From Ceratodon purpureus (taxonomy: Eukaryota > Streptophyta > Bryopsida > Pseudoditrichales > Ditrichaceae), in the NCBI GenBank assembly GCA_014871385.1, contig CM026426.1, positions 68,812,674-68,876,673 on the forward strand: DNA of 64,000 nucleotides, written 5' to 3'. Below, one piece after another: positions 1-12,110 of this stretch. Below the pieces are notes generated by a model. It did no database searches. It was given only the letters and a program-made list of their open reading frames with translations, and was not told the DNA's origin. Numbering within the stretch: the first letter of the stretch is position 1; every line of letters begins with the position of its first letter. The translations under genes were made by a program, and so were the position numbers.

Positions 1-1770
1 CTGGAGATTTGATTGAAAGTTTCACGAAAATATATTGCTATTAAACTTTATGAAGACTAGAAGATTTCATTGCCTTCATCTGATATGACAACTTGGAGTT
101 ATTAAAACTCAAAGGTATAATTTACAACCATTTAAAATAGAGTACGGATTCTCTCACTTTCACTGTTAGTAGTAATTATTTGTAGCTGAAATTCTACCAT
201 AAATGTCATATAAGAATGTCTTACTAATTTCGTAATGAACCGTTTGAACAATAAGCTAAACACATAATAGCGATTTATTTTCCAAACTAGCAAATTGTTC
301 CTGAACATGTTTTGTTTATACTTATTCTTCATTACACATGTTAAACTCTGAATCTTCAACCTACATTTCATATAATTCATGTATGCAGTAACTACTGAAT
401 AAACTAAATCTCTGAGTAATATGTGTAATACAATGTATATTTGGTATTATACTCTAAAAGTCTTAAAAAATCAGTACAATATACATGAGTAATGTATTTA
501 CTAAAACTCTATGATTTAAGATGTATTTTAGTATGTGTATAAAATACTTCTGTGCATGTATAACGTGTAATGGTTTTTTACTTCCGATATCCCTTTAATC
601 CCAAAAAGAAAGATAATTCTACCATGTGGAAACTGCTATGCCATTATTTTACGGAGGACTTAAATAAATGTACGTGATGGAAAACGTTATTGGAAAAAAA
701 ATATTAATTGATCCGTGAATGTTGTTAGTTTGTATTCTTTTCATGTTGTCAGTTATATTATCGAGTATGACACTAAAAGGATTCATATGCATATTTTAAA
801 TTTTACGAGACTGAATTAATATGTAATCAAATAAGTTGATTATAGTTGATGTATTTCTAAACTGTTCTGTACAACATATTATCATGAGGACGGTGTGCAG
901 TCGATGTGACACTAAATAATTGTTGCAGTTTATTCATAGGTACACCTCTACATAATATGATACGAAGACATGCAATTGAATGGTTATGAAACGAATTTCA
1001 AAGAATTCCATTATGGGCCCCGCTGAAGTGTTACCCGATTATGAGTTATTACTCTCTATTAAAAAAAAATTTGGAATCGGGTAATTTTGTTGTTTGAATA
1101 ATTTCGACCCTAATCTCCATCAAGCATTTACTATCGAGCTTCTGCTTTAATCAAGAAAAGTGAATACCATGACCCGGTTATTTCTATCTGATTAAACCAG
1201 TATCACCACGTAGCCTCTTTTTTCCCATTGTAAATATTATAATCAATATGTTTATATTAATTATAAAAAGAAGAGCTTCTTTATCCGTTCTTATAAGAAT
1301 TACTTATTCTATCCTCCATTTCAAATATTCCCTTACAGTGAACGATTATACCTTCGAATTCAGCACAAATATCTTATATTTGACCTTCCTCTAGTTGGTG
1401 TATCATCCATATACTTTTAGATTTCTCTCCCGATTTTTTTATTTATTTGTTAATAATTTGCGTTTCCTAATTGCTTCTTTGCATTTCCTAAAAACTCCTT
1501 TCATTAGATTAGACCATCTTGTTGCTCCTTAGAAGAAACATATCTGAAAGTGCGAACTCACCCCCCAAAATGCATCTATTAAATGGTGCACTCAAAATGT
1601 CAAAAGAAGTACTTGAATACTGTTGGAATTTTTTTCATAAGTCACCAATTAATGCCCACTGATCGGAACATATAAATCGTGGCTACTGATAACATACTTT
1701 CAATCTGGGATAATTCCCCCAACTATATTCGAGTGAGAATCACTACAGTACTATATACTACCTAAACAAC
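1..1770. other. AT-rich stretch, no gene seen
   Basis: Both strands are closed by frequent stops, and the only longer frame (132-380, minus) is low-complexity and resembles nothing I know. No repeat, tRNA-like fold or promoter could be supported. This may be intergenic DNA outside the left border of the Mutator-like element. Confidence 0.5.
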
Positions 1771-1813
1771 AGTGTCACGGAATTCCAACCAGGCTTGGTA
1801 AATGCTTGAAATA

Positions 1814-2212
1814 CTATCTAGGACTGTAGTCACTCAAGTTGTCGAGCTCCTCTTCGCCCATTGCCCCGTAAAACTCCTCCCACAGGCTGTTCTTCATCGC
1901 GTTGTTCCATACTTCTCCTTCACCTACGCCATGTGATGCGCCGTCGTCCTCCAAAACTGCAGTAGAATAACCCACCCCGGGACACGGTCCCCTGTTCTGT
2001 GGTGACACTGGAAATCTGCCGCAATCGTGCTCCCTCCCTGCACGAACCATAGCACTCACAGCGGATGCTTCGTTGCCATCGCCATGCTCAAAGATTTTCA
2101 GAACCCACACTGTAATCCTTAGAGCAAGATACGTCCACCCTATCAATGCCGGGAACAGTAACAACGACGATGCGGTCACTTGGAACAAAACCGTGACATC
2201 TCCAGTGTCCAT
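1814..2212 (-). CDS. Small predicted membrane protein inside the MULE block
   Basis: A 132-residue frame whose start codon lies in a good context near 2212. Residues about 9-40 form one long hydrophobic segment (around SSLLLFPALIGWTYLALRI) typical of a single transmembrane helix. The rest is hydrophilic and acidic, ending EEELDNLSDYSPR. I do not recognise the family. It lies about 0.5 kb downstream of the second small ORF and on the same strand as the transposase, so it could be an accessory ORF or a captured host fragment. A membrane segment would be odd for a transposition protein. No splice partner was found, and it may be a chance frame. Confidence 0.3.
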   Translation of the reverse strand: MDTGDVTVLFQVTASSLLLFPALIGWTYLALRITVWVLKIFEHGDGNEASAVSAMVRAGREHDCGRFPVSPQNRGPCPGVGYSTAVLEDDGASHGVGEGEVWNNAMKNSLWEEFYGAMGEEELDNLSDYSPR

Positions 2213-2735
2213 TGCTACTCAATGAACGAAGAAGTCGAGGAAGAGGGGAAGGGAGACGCAAACCCCACCTCTATTTATATGAACGGCATTTGTTGCGTCA
2301 TCATGAAGGAACCAAAATCTGTATAACAGGACGTACTGAGCGTAAGACAGACCCCTTTACGAATGTGACCCGCCGCAGTGTCACTGACAGTGTCAGAGAC
2401 AGTCACTCAGTGTCACGATAGATTATTCTGTGACATTGACTTCCACTGTTGTGACGGCAACTGTGAATGCAGTCGTGTCTACAGGTCGTTCGAAGAGGAC
2501 TATGGCACGATATATTTTAAGGGTAAACCAGTTCAACTGGAATTGTCTTGGTCTGAGGACCGTAATAATATGTAGATTCATGTAACAGGTTCAAGGTGAG
2601 TCTGTGAAATCGCAAATAATTTCATGTGCAAAGTCCGCTCTGGACCTACTACATTAAACCGTAATGGACCAGAAGGGGACGCTTTTATTCCATGCACCGG
2701 TAAACTTTAATACATGAGGATGCAGAGTACTAATT

Positions 2736-3152
2736 CTAAGGACGTTTCCAAATCATGTCCATGCTTTCCTTCAACCTCCAATATCTCGCGGGCCATAACG
2801 CCTTCAGTTCTGCAACATAAGAACCGCCATGTGTTCTCGGTGGAGGAGGTCGAATCAGCCGACGTTCACCGACACGGTAGGGGTGAATATATCTTCGAGT
2901 GCCTCGTGCTCGGGCTCCCCGACGACGGTGAAGTTCTGTCACCTGTTCGTCAGTATGAACGTTGGCATCGTTAGAAGGAATCTGCCCCGCCATGTCCCTG
3001 ATCTGGTGAGAGGAGACACCCCCCTGCGCGATGGACGATGTAACTGGAACCCGTGGCACAATCTCACCTTCCACCGGTGTTGAGGAACTCCACATTACGA
3101 GGATCTCTTCGACCTCTCTCTCAAGATCGACTACACTATCAGCGTCCATCAC
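2736..3152 (-). CDS. Unrecognised basic ORF inside the MULE block
   Basis: A 138-residue frame. The first 20 residues are acidic (DLEREVEEI), the middle is rich in arginine (HRRRGARARGTRRY, RRLIRPPPPR), and the C-terminus is WPARYWRLKESMDMIWK. The basic middle suggests nucleic-acid contact, but no domain can be named. It lies 387 bp downstream of the transposase stop and on the same strand. It could be an extra exon of an accessory gene; no clean donor or acceptor linked it to its neighbours. Confidence is low because it has no homology support. Confidence 0.3.
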   Translation of the reverse strand: MMDADSVVDLEREVEEILVMWSSSTPVEGEIVPRVPVTSSIAQGGVSSHQIRDMAGQIPSNDANVHTDEQVTELHRRRGARARGTRRYIHPYRVGERRLIRPPPPRTHGGSYVAELKALWPARYWRLKESMDMIWKRP

Positions 3153-3538
3153 GACACACAGTAAAGGGCCTAACAGGCTCTCAAAAAAACATGTACTCTA
3201 GAAGACAAGGTAGCCCTTATATACTTGAGGCGAAAGCGATCGAGGTTCCCCAGAGGATCCGATACCCGGTTATGGTACCTAGTGTCACAGTGCAGCGTCA
3301 CAGCATTCACGTTACACTGAGGTTACACCCCTGAGTTTCCACAAGTGTCATTCCACTAGCACCTGGACATCCTCAAGCGCCTTGAAACTCGCTTTCCTCC
3401 ACGCTCTAGGAAATCCATATCCCGGACTAGACTGAATCCCCTCCCGTCGTTCACGGTTCGTAACACTGGAGAATCCACCAGAGGATGCACAGTTCCAGTG
3501 CGAATCTCGGCCTTCAACGAACGAATTCGCCCTCCAAC

Positions 3539-6500
3539 CTAGTTAAGTTCCGCAACAAGATGATCCATAAGCACGGGGTCTCCCGCAACGTCTTGAGACA
3601 AATCAATCACCAACTGCCGCAAGGTATTGGCGACGTCCTTTACTGGTGACGATTTCTTTGCAGGAGTTGGCTTCGGAGTACATGCCGGAGAAGGAAAACA
3701 GTCTGTATGGTCACTGACCATAGTTGGATCCAGGACGTGCCGCATACCACCTTGGACATTCCCAACCTGCCTGCCACAGAAACGAGCAATCGTGCCCTCT
3801 GCAACATCAGGACGAATCATTAATAAAACTTTGACCAAGTGCTTACAGATATTGCCGCGTGCTGCCCAGGGGCAACTGCAACCAGCCCATTCCTCCCCTG
3901 GGTTATGAACCACATATCGAGCTTCGCGGTCCGAGGTTGATGTCACAAGCGCACAATCGCCCGGTGACTGATTCAGCGACACATCAGAGTCCGGAATCAA
4001 GCGGGCCTTCACGATTGCAGAGACAGCGAAGTCTTGCATTTTTTGATTATCAACAAACCCGCTGTCCTTTCGTAAGCCTTTGTACCAGAAATGGTCGTGG
4101 ACATCTTCGGTCAGGCATGTAATGCTCCGGTCGACCCGTCTCCCAACCATGCGACTCCTTTCGGACTTCAGCACTGCCTTAAGGAACCCATGATACCCTT
4201 CGATAGCCGCATTAGTATCCTGGCCAGCGTAAGGCAGGTTACGGTACCCCACCACCCACATGTAGACCTTGTTTAGCCACTGAGCTTCCATGTAGTTCCA
4301 AAAGTCTTTATCCCTAGGATATTTCTTACTCAGAGCTTCAAGTCTGTCCTTTGCCCACGTTTGAGATGCAGTCCCCGAGGGTGATGTCCTGTCGTACATC
4401 ATGAGCCCTAATTCACGAAGAACTTCAGCTCTCCGTGTAGTATCCTTTATTTTATAACAAGAGTGCTTCTGCCATGCACGTCTAACATGCCACAGGCACA
4501 GGAATATGGGAATCCGCGGCCAAACCTCCCTATACATGCCAACGCAACCGCGTACATATTAGAACAGTTAGTGTTCCGGAGAAGTCTCATGTCGTGACAC
4601 ACGGACATCTAGCTGGATCATTGTGACACTAATCTTAGCAGGAATCCAATAGAATACAGGTGTAGTATATACGTGATTGCGTTGATTTCTCCTTGGGCAC
4701 AGTCCACAATAAACGCAGATGGCCTCCAGTCAGGACATTCTTGTTTCATCCGGTTGTTCAGCGAGCCCATCCATGGGGTTAAGTCTGGCTCAGCGCATCG
4801 CGATGTCAGAACCCACGCGACGGGAATGCCTTGATGCCACTCGTTGAACACCATCAGGGTGTACAGGGGGAACTGAACAAGCATGACGAAGGTAAATGAC
4901 TTACGGTTTCTCAGTGTCACGAGATAATGCTGTCAGTGTAACATGCTGCCGGGGTGGAACATAACAATCTTACATGGATCAGAAATACCTTTTTATCGTT
5001 TGTCCCAAAAGTTGCATCAATAGAGATACCACCGCCATGACCGTATTTGGCCATCATCAGCCTTTGCCAACCTGTCTGTATCCCAATCATGAAGGGAATG
5101 TTGTCGCCGTTTAACTGGCCTTCGACCTGGACGGGGCTGGTCTGATTAGTTTCAGTGTAATGGAAAACTTTATCTGGGTTTCTCTGAACCCACATACGCA
5201 CACTTTGTGCGTCATTCGAGTGCAACATGTACGTTTCCTTCGCATGCTTCCGGGCAATGTTCCAAACGTCCTTGGGTGTTATCAACATGTCCCGAGTGAT
5301 AACCCCACCGTCCGCCTCCCATTTGCGTAAGAACTTCAGGTGCTTCTTCATAACTTGGTGAACTGTGTAACCCTTGTGCAAGCAGTCGTCAACGAATTTC
5401 CTAATTGTTGGAGAGAGACGCGCTGCGTATTATCCACGGTCACCGACCTTCATACCGCCATGGACAACCACCCCGTCCTTGTTTACATGCTGAGCCTCGA
5501 TGACACAGACTTCAGCTATGTGCGGTGCGTGTAGAAGAACTTTGACAGTAAACCGTGCCAAACAGCCTCGCTTGATGGACATTCCCCACTTCTTCCTGGA
5601 ATCTCTTGGTTTAATGTCCCGAGGGTCCTTTTTCTTCCTCTTCTCTTTTACGCCCTTGTCGCCTTGCTTAGCTTCATGTACAGGACAGTCACTTGACTTT
5701 AGATGCTCGTTTTTTTGGTGATCTGCCTCCGAAACAGTACATGTTGATACACCGGCTTCGCCCTGTACGCTCTCCGTGACACTGGCATGTACTCTTTCGG
5801 GGTTGGGTTCGGTGATGCCAGAATCAGGGGAAGTCTCACGCCCTACGACATCCCCTTCCCCCACATGGCCATTCGATCCCTGGCTTCCGTTGACTACATC
5901 CCCGATATGGGCGCTAACTTCGTGAACCTCTGTCCCCCCAGAGAAATTGCTATCGGTGTGGGGATTCCCTTCCGCCGACGCGCAAAGAGAAGTGAGGAGT
6001 GGGCCTAGTCCTTGGAAGACAGAAACTCCAGGTTTCGGAGGACTAGTCTTCCCAATGATTTTCTTGACATACTTCCGCCTGGTAGTCTTCTTAGTGGACG
6101 GAGGGTCAGGCACTGGTGCATTCAGGTCAGGAAGTGTCTTCTTCCTAGGGGCACGTTTACGTACTGTTTTAACAACTGTTTCGTCCACGATGACCTGGGA
6201 AAGCTCCGCTGAGTCAGTCTCTGAGTTCAGTGTACCGTCACCTGCATCGGACCCGTCGTTGCTATGGCACTGGATGCCAACCTTCCTCCAAGGCGCACGT
6301 TGTCGAACAACCTTCGGCTGCGGCTCGAGCAACGTTGGTCTCCTGCTTGGAGAAAGTTCGCCACATGCAGGGGCAGTGCTTCCGACTGTCGGTTCTGTAT
6401 TCGGGACATCAAGTAAGACTTCAGGTTTCTTCTTTCTAGGAGCCCTTTTTTGCGGGACTTTCGTAGGTGGTAGAATGCCTTCAGAGTCACGAAGTGAAGC

Positions 6501-7650
6501 ACTGGAACATTGAGATGGAAGTACAGTTTCTACGGTCTTCTTGCGAGGGCCTCTCTTACGTGTTGATTTTGGTGGGTTTCCGTGACACTCCGAGGTCGTA
6601 AGTCCTTGCACATGTCCAAGGCCGGCACGAAATATGTCCGGACCGGGTATGTCTACCACATCATCGGTATGTATCGAACATCCAATCGCATTGCCCATCG
6701 TTGTCTGGGGGAGCACGGCAGATACGGCGACCACAACAGCGGGATGCATGCCGTTGGAAGCATTCGACTGTTTGGAACACTGACCACCGTTCTGTGACAC
6801 TCCACATTTCTTCCTTGGGGCACGCTTCCGAGGAAGTTTTACAGGAAGTTCCTCTTCTTCTTCTTCAGGGATTGCATTCAGGTCAAGCGGAACACTTGGC
6901 TTGGGCTTGAACTTCCGTGGTGCTCTCCTCTTAGGTTGTCGCTTTGCGGGGGACTTCTTCGCAAGACCTTCCTCAGTTGCTGAGGTGACCTTTACAATAG
7001 TCAACTTCTTACGTGCTCTAGGTAGGAGATCGGCGGATATATTTTTCACTATTCCGGAGTAGTCTTCGGGACCATACTCGCAGTGCCATCTGCATGGAAA
7101 GGATGCACATTAGCTAGTGACACAGAGTCCCTAAACCCTAAAACAAGAATGAGTGATTTGTGACGAGAACTGACCTTGCAAAATCGAGAGGAGTTCGCGA
7201 TCCCTCCTTCGCATCCTCCGCCCGCTTATGATTTTCCTTTGTCTCTTGGAAAACGCATTGGGTCCCCTCTTTCCCGCTCTGAACTCCAGCAATGAAATCT
7301 TGTATACGCGTTTCATTGATGTAACATTGCTGGACAACGCAATCGCGACCGTGCTTCCCACGGCGTGCCCTGAATTCCGGCGTCCATGTAAGATCCCGTG
7401 TCCCAAAAGGACCTTCCGCTGGATTTTGAACCGACTTCTCAATGTTCGCGAGAACCTCAACATCGACTCCCGACAGCCTAGGCTTCTCGGGATTCCGTGT
7501 ACTCCCGGCTTGGGAGGACTGGGAATCAACACCTGCAGATGGCGAGGTCATACTCCTCGGGATTACCGTGAAGACGCTTTCTGAGTACTGCACGTCGATC
7601 GCGCTGCAAAGGTCGATGCGGGCTCGTCGCCGGCTGTCCGCGAGTGTCAC
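3539..7650 (-). pseudogene. MULE transposase with SWIM finger (one in-frame stop)
   Basis: DDE transposase of a Mutator-like element. Four exons fit in frame: 7650-7175, 7089-4989, 4872-4673 and 4529-3539 (introns 85, 116 and 143 bp, all GT-AG), totalling 1256 codons. The N-terminal third (about residues 210-500) carries six or seven copies of a basic motif of the type KRAPRKK or KRGPRKK, resembling AT-hooks. Next comes a segment with KRGCLARFTVK, as in FAR1/MULE DNA-binding domains. Catalytic motifs are ISIDATFGTN (first Asp, about residue 850), FIVDCAQGE (second Asp, about 914) and NAAIEGYHG (Glu, about 1037). The C-terminus has a SWIM zinc finger, CSCP...GNICKH (about 1145). A TAA at 5430-5432 interrupts the second exon in an otherwise continuous frame, so the gene is most likely dead or needs read-through. 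The family call is firm; the first exon is less certain. Confidence 0.75.
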
Positions 7651-7659
7651 GACTGCGAG

Positions 7660-8490
7660 ACGCTAAACCTACTTCGTGCTATGCAACTACGTGCATATTC
7701 CAACTCATACAGGAAGGCGTAAATGTCAGCCGAAAGAGCGGCATGCTTTGATACTGTTCTCTGCTACACTAAGCAGGGTTTCGAAGGAAGAAACAGTACC
7801 GCGAAACACTATCAACTTCGGAGAGCAGATGGCAGACAGATTTTAGGGTTTAGAATGCCGACGCCAATCTCAGCAGTTTCAAACACGGAGAAGCCGAAAG
7901 CGTCACTCTAGATAGAACCGCATGAAACAGACACCCATTTGCTGCATCCTGAAACCCTAAACAATTCTTGTGCGTGAGCCCTAAACACGGAGATCAAAAC
8001 ACTCCGCAATAACTACAGTACCTCTGAAATGGGCGGCTGTGTCACTGTGGGCCATGGCCATGGGCATGGGCCCTGGCCATGGCCATAGAATGCATGGGAT
8101 GGATGGTATGGGTGGGTTAGTGTCTCGGCGGGAGATTGTTGTAACATTGGTCAGTGTTCCGGGGGTTTGGAAAGTTACCGTGTCCTGGAGTTACCACGTT
8201 GCCGCAGCGGCGGCGGTGAGGGTTGAAAACCGCGGCCGCCGCGGCCGCGCGTGCCGTGCCAGTTCAGCTCACTACATGGGATTTAGCCTTCTCCGGCAGA
8301 GACTATGTGGAGACTTCCCCATCAACTCAATCCGAAAGTCCAATGACCTATCCACAACCCATTTCACATTTTGAAACATGATAGGGTATATTTTGTATCC
8401 GTTTTCACACTTAGGGTTGTGGCTCCGATGGGTGGTGACGAGGTAGTTTTCATGCAGTTTGAGGAACAGTATTATATGATAAACAGACTT
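7660..8490. other. Spacer with GC-rich palindromic cluster
   Basis: No gene is seen. At 8051-8110 there is a run of GGCCATGGCC and CCATGG units, and at 8228-8250 two NotI-like sites overlap in CGCGGCCGCCGCGGCCGCG, which is itself palindromic. The frame at 8039-8374 covers this but looks like a product of the repeats. AAACCCTAAAC-type (telo-box-like) motifs occur at 7960 and 7980. Confidence 0.4.
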
Positions 8491-9050
8491 CTCATCCACT
8501 TCTCATCCTCCTCCCCGTAAACTCCCCAACGAAATGCATCCACGCCCTCCCCCACATCCATCCAAGTGACCGCGAGCTTGGAGCCCAGTCTGCGTCGCTC
8601 CGCAATGCGCATTGCAGACCGTCTCCTCGCAGCGTCGCCCTCCCGATAGCGGACCCCATTCCTCCCCGACTATCGCCCCCGCTCGCCTCGCGCCTCAGGT
8701 ACAACCTCGTCTCCTCGTTCCGCCTCGCTTCGCTCTCTCTTTCAGTACCTTTCTTGCCTTTTTCCGTGGCCGGAGATGGAAGTTCCACCACCTAGGGTTT
8801 CGTTTGGGGTTTTGTGGATGTGGATGTTTTGAGGAGTGACATTTTGCGGCGTTGCGTGACGCGAATCCAGTGCTGGTGGAGGTTTCCTAGTTGCGGTGTG
8901 GTGGCGGTTGTTCTGGTTCGGTGTTCTGCCCCGGTAGGGTTTCGGTTAGTTTTGGAGATCTAGATGTGGACATTGGTGTGGTTCGGGGTTAGGTGCTCGT
9001 TGATCCGGTTTAAATGGCTGGCGTGAGCGTGTGGTTCAGGATTTTGATGA
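8490..9050 (+). promoter_or_regulatory. Possible 5' end of an unidentified plus-strand transcript
   Basis: The stretch 8510-8740 is GC- and pyrimidine-rich (CTCCTCCCC, CTCTCTCTTTC), like a plant 5' untranslated leader. It is followed by a switch to a T/G-rich sequence from 8780, as at the start of a long plant intron. No coding exon that I recognise follows within 3 kb. It may be the leader of a gene lost to insertions, or only a GC-rich patch. Confidence 0.2.
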
Positions 9051-10189
9051 TTTAGTAGCGGTTTGTGATTCGAGGCTTGGTTTGTTCTTAAACGCCTGGG
9101 AATTTTGGCGTCTTGTTGTTTTCATGTTGTGGAAATTAGGTTGGGTATGGGTAGAGCTAAGTCTAGGATCGTTTTTGCAATTCGTGCTGTTCTCGAATGC
9201 TCAGAACCTGCTTGTTGTGTTTTGTGAAGGTGAATCTGTGGCCTGGTTTAGGACTTGAGAGAGTTTGTAATATTTTGAGCCGTCTCATTGTGGGTTTTTG
9301 GAGATTATGGCTGTTTAGTGCATTTTTGGGACTCTGACATTCTGTTGTCGTCTGTAGTCTCGCGTCACGTACACAGAAAGGTAGTCGACTTCCGGATCAT
9401 TTGTGACTTATAAAATTTCCACACAGCAAGTTAAGCAGCTTGTACGATTTGTAGTAAACTCCATGTAGAAGTTTCAAGGAATTCTCTCTGTTTGTTGGGT
9501 TTTTAGACTTTACAGCACTGAATCTTTGGTAGGCTTGATATATTTCTTGAAAATTCTTTGACTCATGGTGTTGAGTTATGCTCGAAGGCTCCGAATTGGA
9601 TCTGCCCGTTTGTATCTGTTCCACATACTCATGTGTTTTGTGTATACATACATTCTTTATTGAAAAGAGCTTGGTGTCATGCAGAGATGTAGCCCTATAT
9701 GCTTTCGGAGTCGGAGCTACCGGAGCAGATCCTTGAAACCCTTCTGAGCTTCCATGCGTGTATCATTCGGATGGTCAATCTTCTATCAAGGTTCTTCATT
9801 CAGGCTGCTATATGGAAAAATGCCTCGCAGTTTCGTTCATTTCTTTTATTCGAGACTTATTCTTGTCCTGTTGCTTTCATTTTGTCTTTGGAATAACTGT
9901 GTCTCAAAATCATCTGCAGCATTTGTCTTTCACAATACAGCTACATGAGGCCTTATGTAGTCCTTCGTAAGCATCCTTCGGAAGCGTCCTCTAATTTCAG
10001 AGCTTGCAAAAGCTGTTAGTTGTCCTTCAATTTTTTTTGAGATCTCACCACGTAACTTACAGGACACATGTCTTTTTATAGAACCCATCTGCAGTGACCA
10101 AAGTTTGATTGAGTTTTAGGAGGAAGGAAACCACAATTTGCAGTCCGCAGTCTCTCATCTACACCCTTTCATTCACAATTCATCATCTA
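9051..10189. other. No gene seen
   Basis: T/G-rich sequence resembling intron or degenerate intergenic DNA. Several frames of 60-80 codons exist in overlapping registers (for example 9754-9970) but none has recognisable composition or motifs. Confidence 0.4.
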
Positions 10190-10195
10190 CATTTT

Positions 10196-10500
10196 CACAT
10201 CTACAGTCTCAAACAGTTTTACTCAAACAGTTTTACTTAAATAGTTTTACTCAAACAGTTTAAACAGTCTTGCTTAAACAGTCTTGCTTAAACAGTCTTG
10301 CTTAAACGGTCTTACTTAAACAGTCTTGCTTAAACAGTTATTACTCAAACAGTTTTTACTCAAACTCAAACAGTTTTTACTCAAACAATTTTACTCAAAC
10401 AGTTTTTACTCAAACAATTTTACTCAAACATTTTTTACTCAATCAATTTCACTCAAACAATTTATACTCAAACAATTCCACTCAAAAAAATTTACTTATA
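10196..10500 (+). repeat. Minisatellite, 14-16 bp units, two subtypes
   Basis: Tandem units of about 14-16 bp, visible by eye. The first and last blocks use ACAGTTTTACTCAA-like units (10213-10260 and 10340-10500). A middle block uses ACAGTCTTGCTTAA-like units (10264-10340). Toward 10500 the units drift to ACAATTTTACTCAA and decay. The open frame running through it (10326-10577) is a translation of the repeat (KQFLLKQF periodicity) and not a gene. Confidence 0.85.
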
Positions 10501-12010
10501 TGAACAGTATTGCCTATATGATTTCATTTACACAGTATTGTTTATATGGTTTTGACAAGATGGTTTTGTTTGAATGATTTTACTTCAATGGTTTTGTTTT
10601 CGTTTTAATTGAAAGTTGATCAAGTTTTTATTGAAGATTATCAAACCAAATGTGTTTGTGTTAAACAAATGTAGTTTTATTTTATGAAAATTATGAAGAA
10701 AAAATATCTAATTTTGTTATCCAATTCTTATTGATTTAATATAGAATAAAAATACACAATACTATTTTCAAGGATCATTACATTTATTAGTTTTAAAATG
10801 CATGCTATGTGTCTTAAAATAAATTCAAAAAAATAGTAATCTAAGACAGTTAGATGGTAAATCATTTGATTAGAAAAGAGAACTTTTTATGTATAACCAA
10901 TAATTTTATCATTCTATATGAGATTATATAATAAATTTGACATCAAACAATTATTTTACAATGATACATTGAAACTAAAGTATTCCAAAGATTAAACATT
11001 AGCTCAAAAGTCTATAGTAATTTTATGGCAACATTGACCTTGGAAAAGATAAACTTTCAATATTGAAGTGTAATTTTTTTTTTTATTGCTTGACATCTCT
11101 ACAAAATCTGGCGTTTTTTTTTTTAATTGTAAATAAACAATGAATATATTATAATGTGAGACATTAGGAATATCCAAAACAACTAGGAAGTAAAATTTTA
11201 CAAGATTTTATACAAAAAAATGCAATACATTTTCAACAAAAATTAGAAATTATTTTTATTTTTTATTAGTCAAATCATTGTTTAAAACATTTAGTAGATG
11301 TGGAGTTGATTACATTTCATTTAAAAGAAAAATATCTGAATGTTTATTGTAATGTTATTTCCAACAAAGCTAGACTGTAGTCTTGGTTGAAAAATCTTGT
11401 AATATCAAAGGTCCAATAAAACATGCTCTTTTCATATCATTTGAATTCTATATATTACATTTTTCTAGAAAAAATTAGACCTTTTTTATAAACATATTTT
11501 AGCCATCAATTAAAGCAAGTTGATTACCATTCTTTACAACTAATCTTTATCAAAATTAATAATAATTTTATAGCAATATTTTAACAAAATGTTATTATCA
11601 CCTAAAAGACCAAGCGTTTGTTGTACAAACAATTGAGATTCTACACAAGTTTCTACAATGTCAATTTTCAATGTGATTTTTTGAAAACATTTGTGGAAAT
11701 AAGAAATTACAAGAGCTTTTAGTGCATATAATTTGTAGTTCTACTATAACTCTAAAAAAAGAGAAGTTTTGCTCCTTTAAGTCATTTTTCCTCAGCAATG
11801 GATGAACTCCAATTTTTTTGGCCACAATCCTTTTGTACCTTTGATTTTTATACAAGTCACAATATGATTTATTTTAGACTTCCAAAATAAAATTATTTCA
11901 ATTATGAAAATATCTCCCTTTATCATTTTTCAAAAGTTTGCTACATTGTTTTATTTTATTTAAAAATATATATTTTTGTAAATTAACATCGTAGGAACTC
12001 GTCCAAAATT
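10501..12010. other. Very AT-rich stretch, no gene
   Basis: About 1.5 kb of strongly AT-rich sequence with poly-A/T runs, clearly richer in A+T than its neighbours. No open frame of note, no LTR or inverted repeat, and no organellar gene that I recognise. Base composition changes sharply near 12010. Confidence 0.5.
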
Positions 12011-12110
12011 TCAATTGTTTGTGGAATGGACACTTGGCCGTTTGTGGGTTATTGAGGACAGAGCATCACGGTTCCACCGTTCTTGTTTTTTTCTCGGTGC
12101 ATGCTCCAGG

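Larger units (their letters stand above)
1771..7660 (-). mobile_element. Mutator-like (MULE) DNA transposon, borders not fixed
   Basis: This block holds a MULE transposase gene (3539-7650) and two smaller minus-strand ORFs (1814-2212, 2736-3152) that are probably passengers or accessory genes. The coordinates are the coding block plus a little flank. I could not find convincing terminal inverted repeats or a 9-bp target duplication, so the true ends are unknown. The heptamer GTGTCAC or its complement recurs about a dozen times between 1771 and 8045, in exons, introns and spacers, far more often than elsewhere in the window. The transposase has one in-frame stop, so the copy is probably not autonomous. 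Confidence 0.65.

Noticed and set aside
5947-6513. 188-codon plus-strand frame
   Set aside because: Shadow of the MULE transposase basic array on the other strand; the minus frame carries the conserved motifs.
10326-10577. 83-codon frame with KQFLLKQF periodicity
   Set aside because: It is a translation of the 14-16-bp minisatellite.
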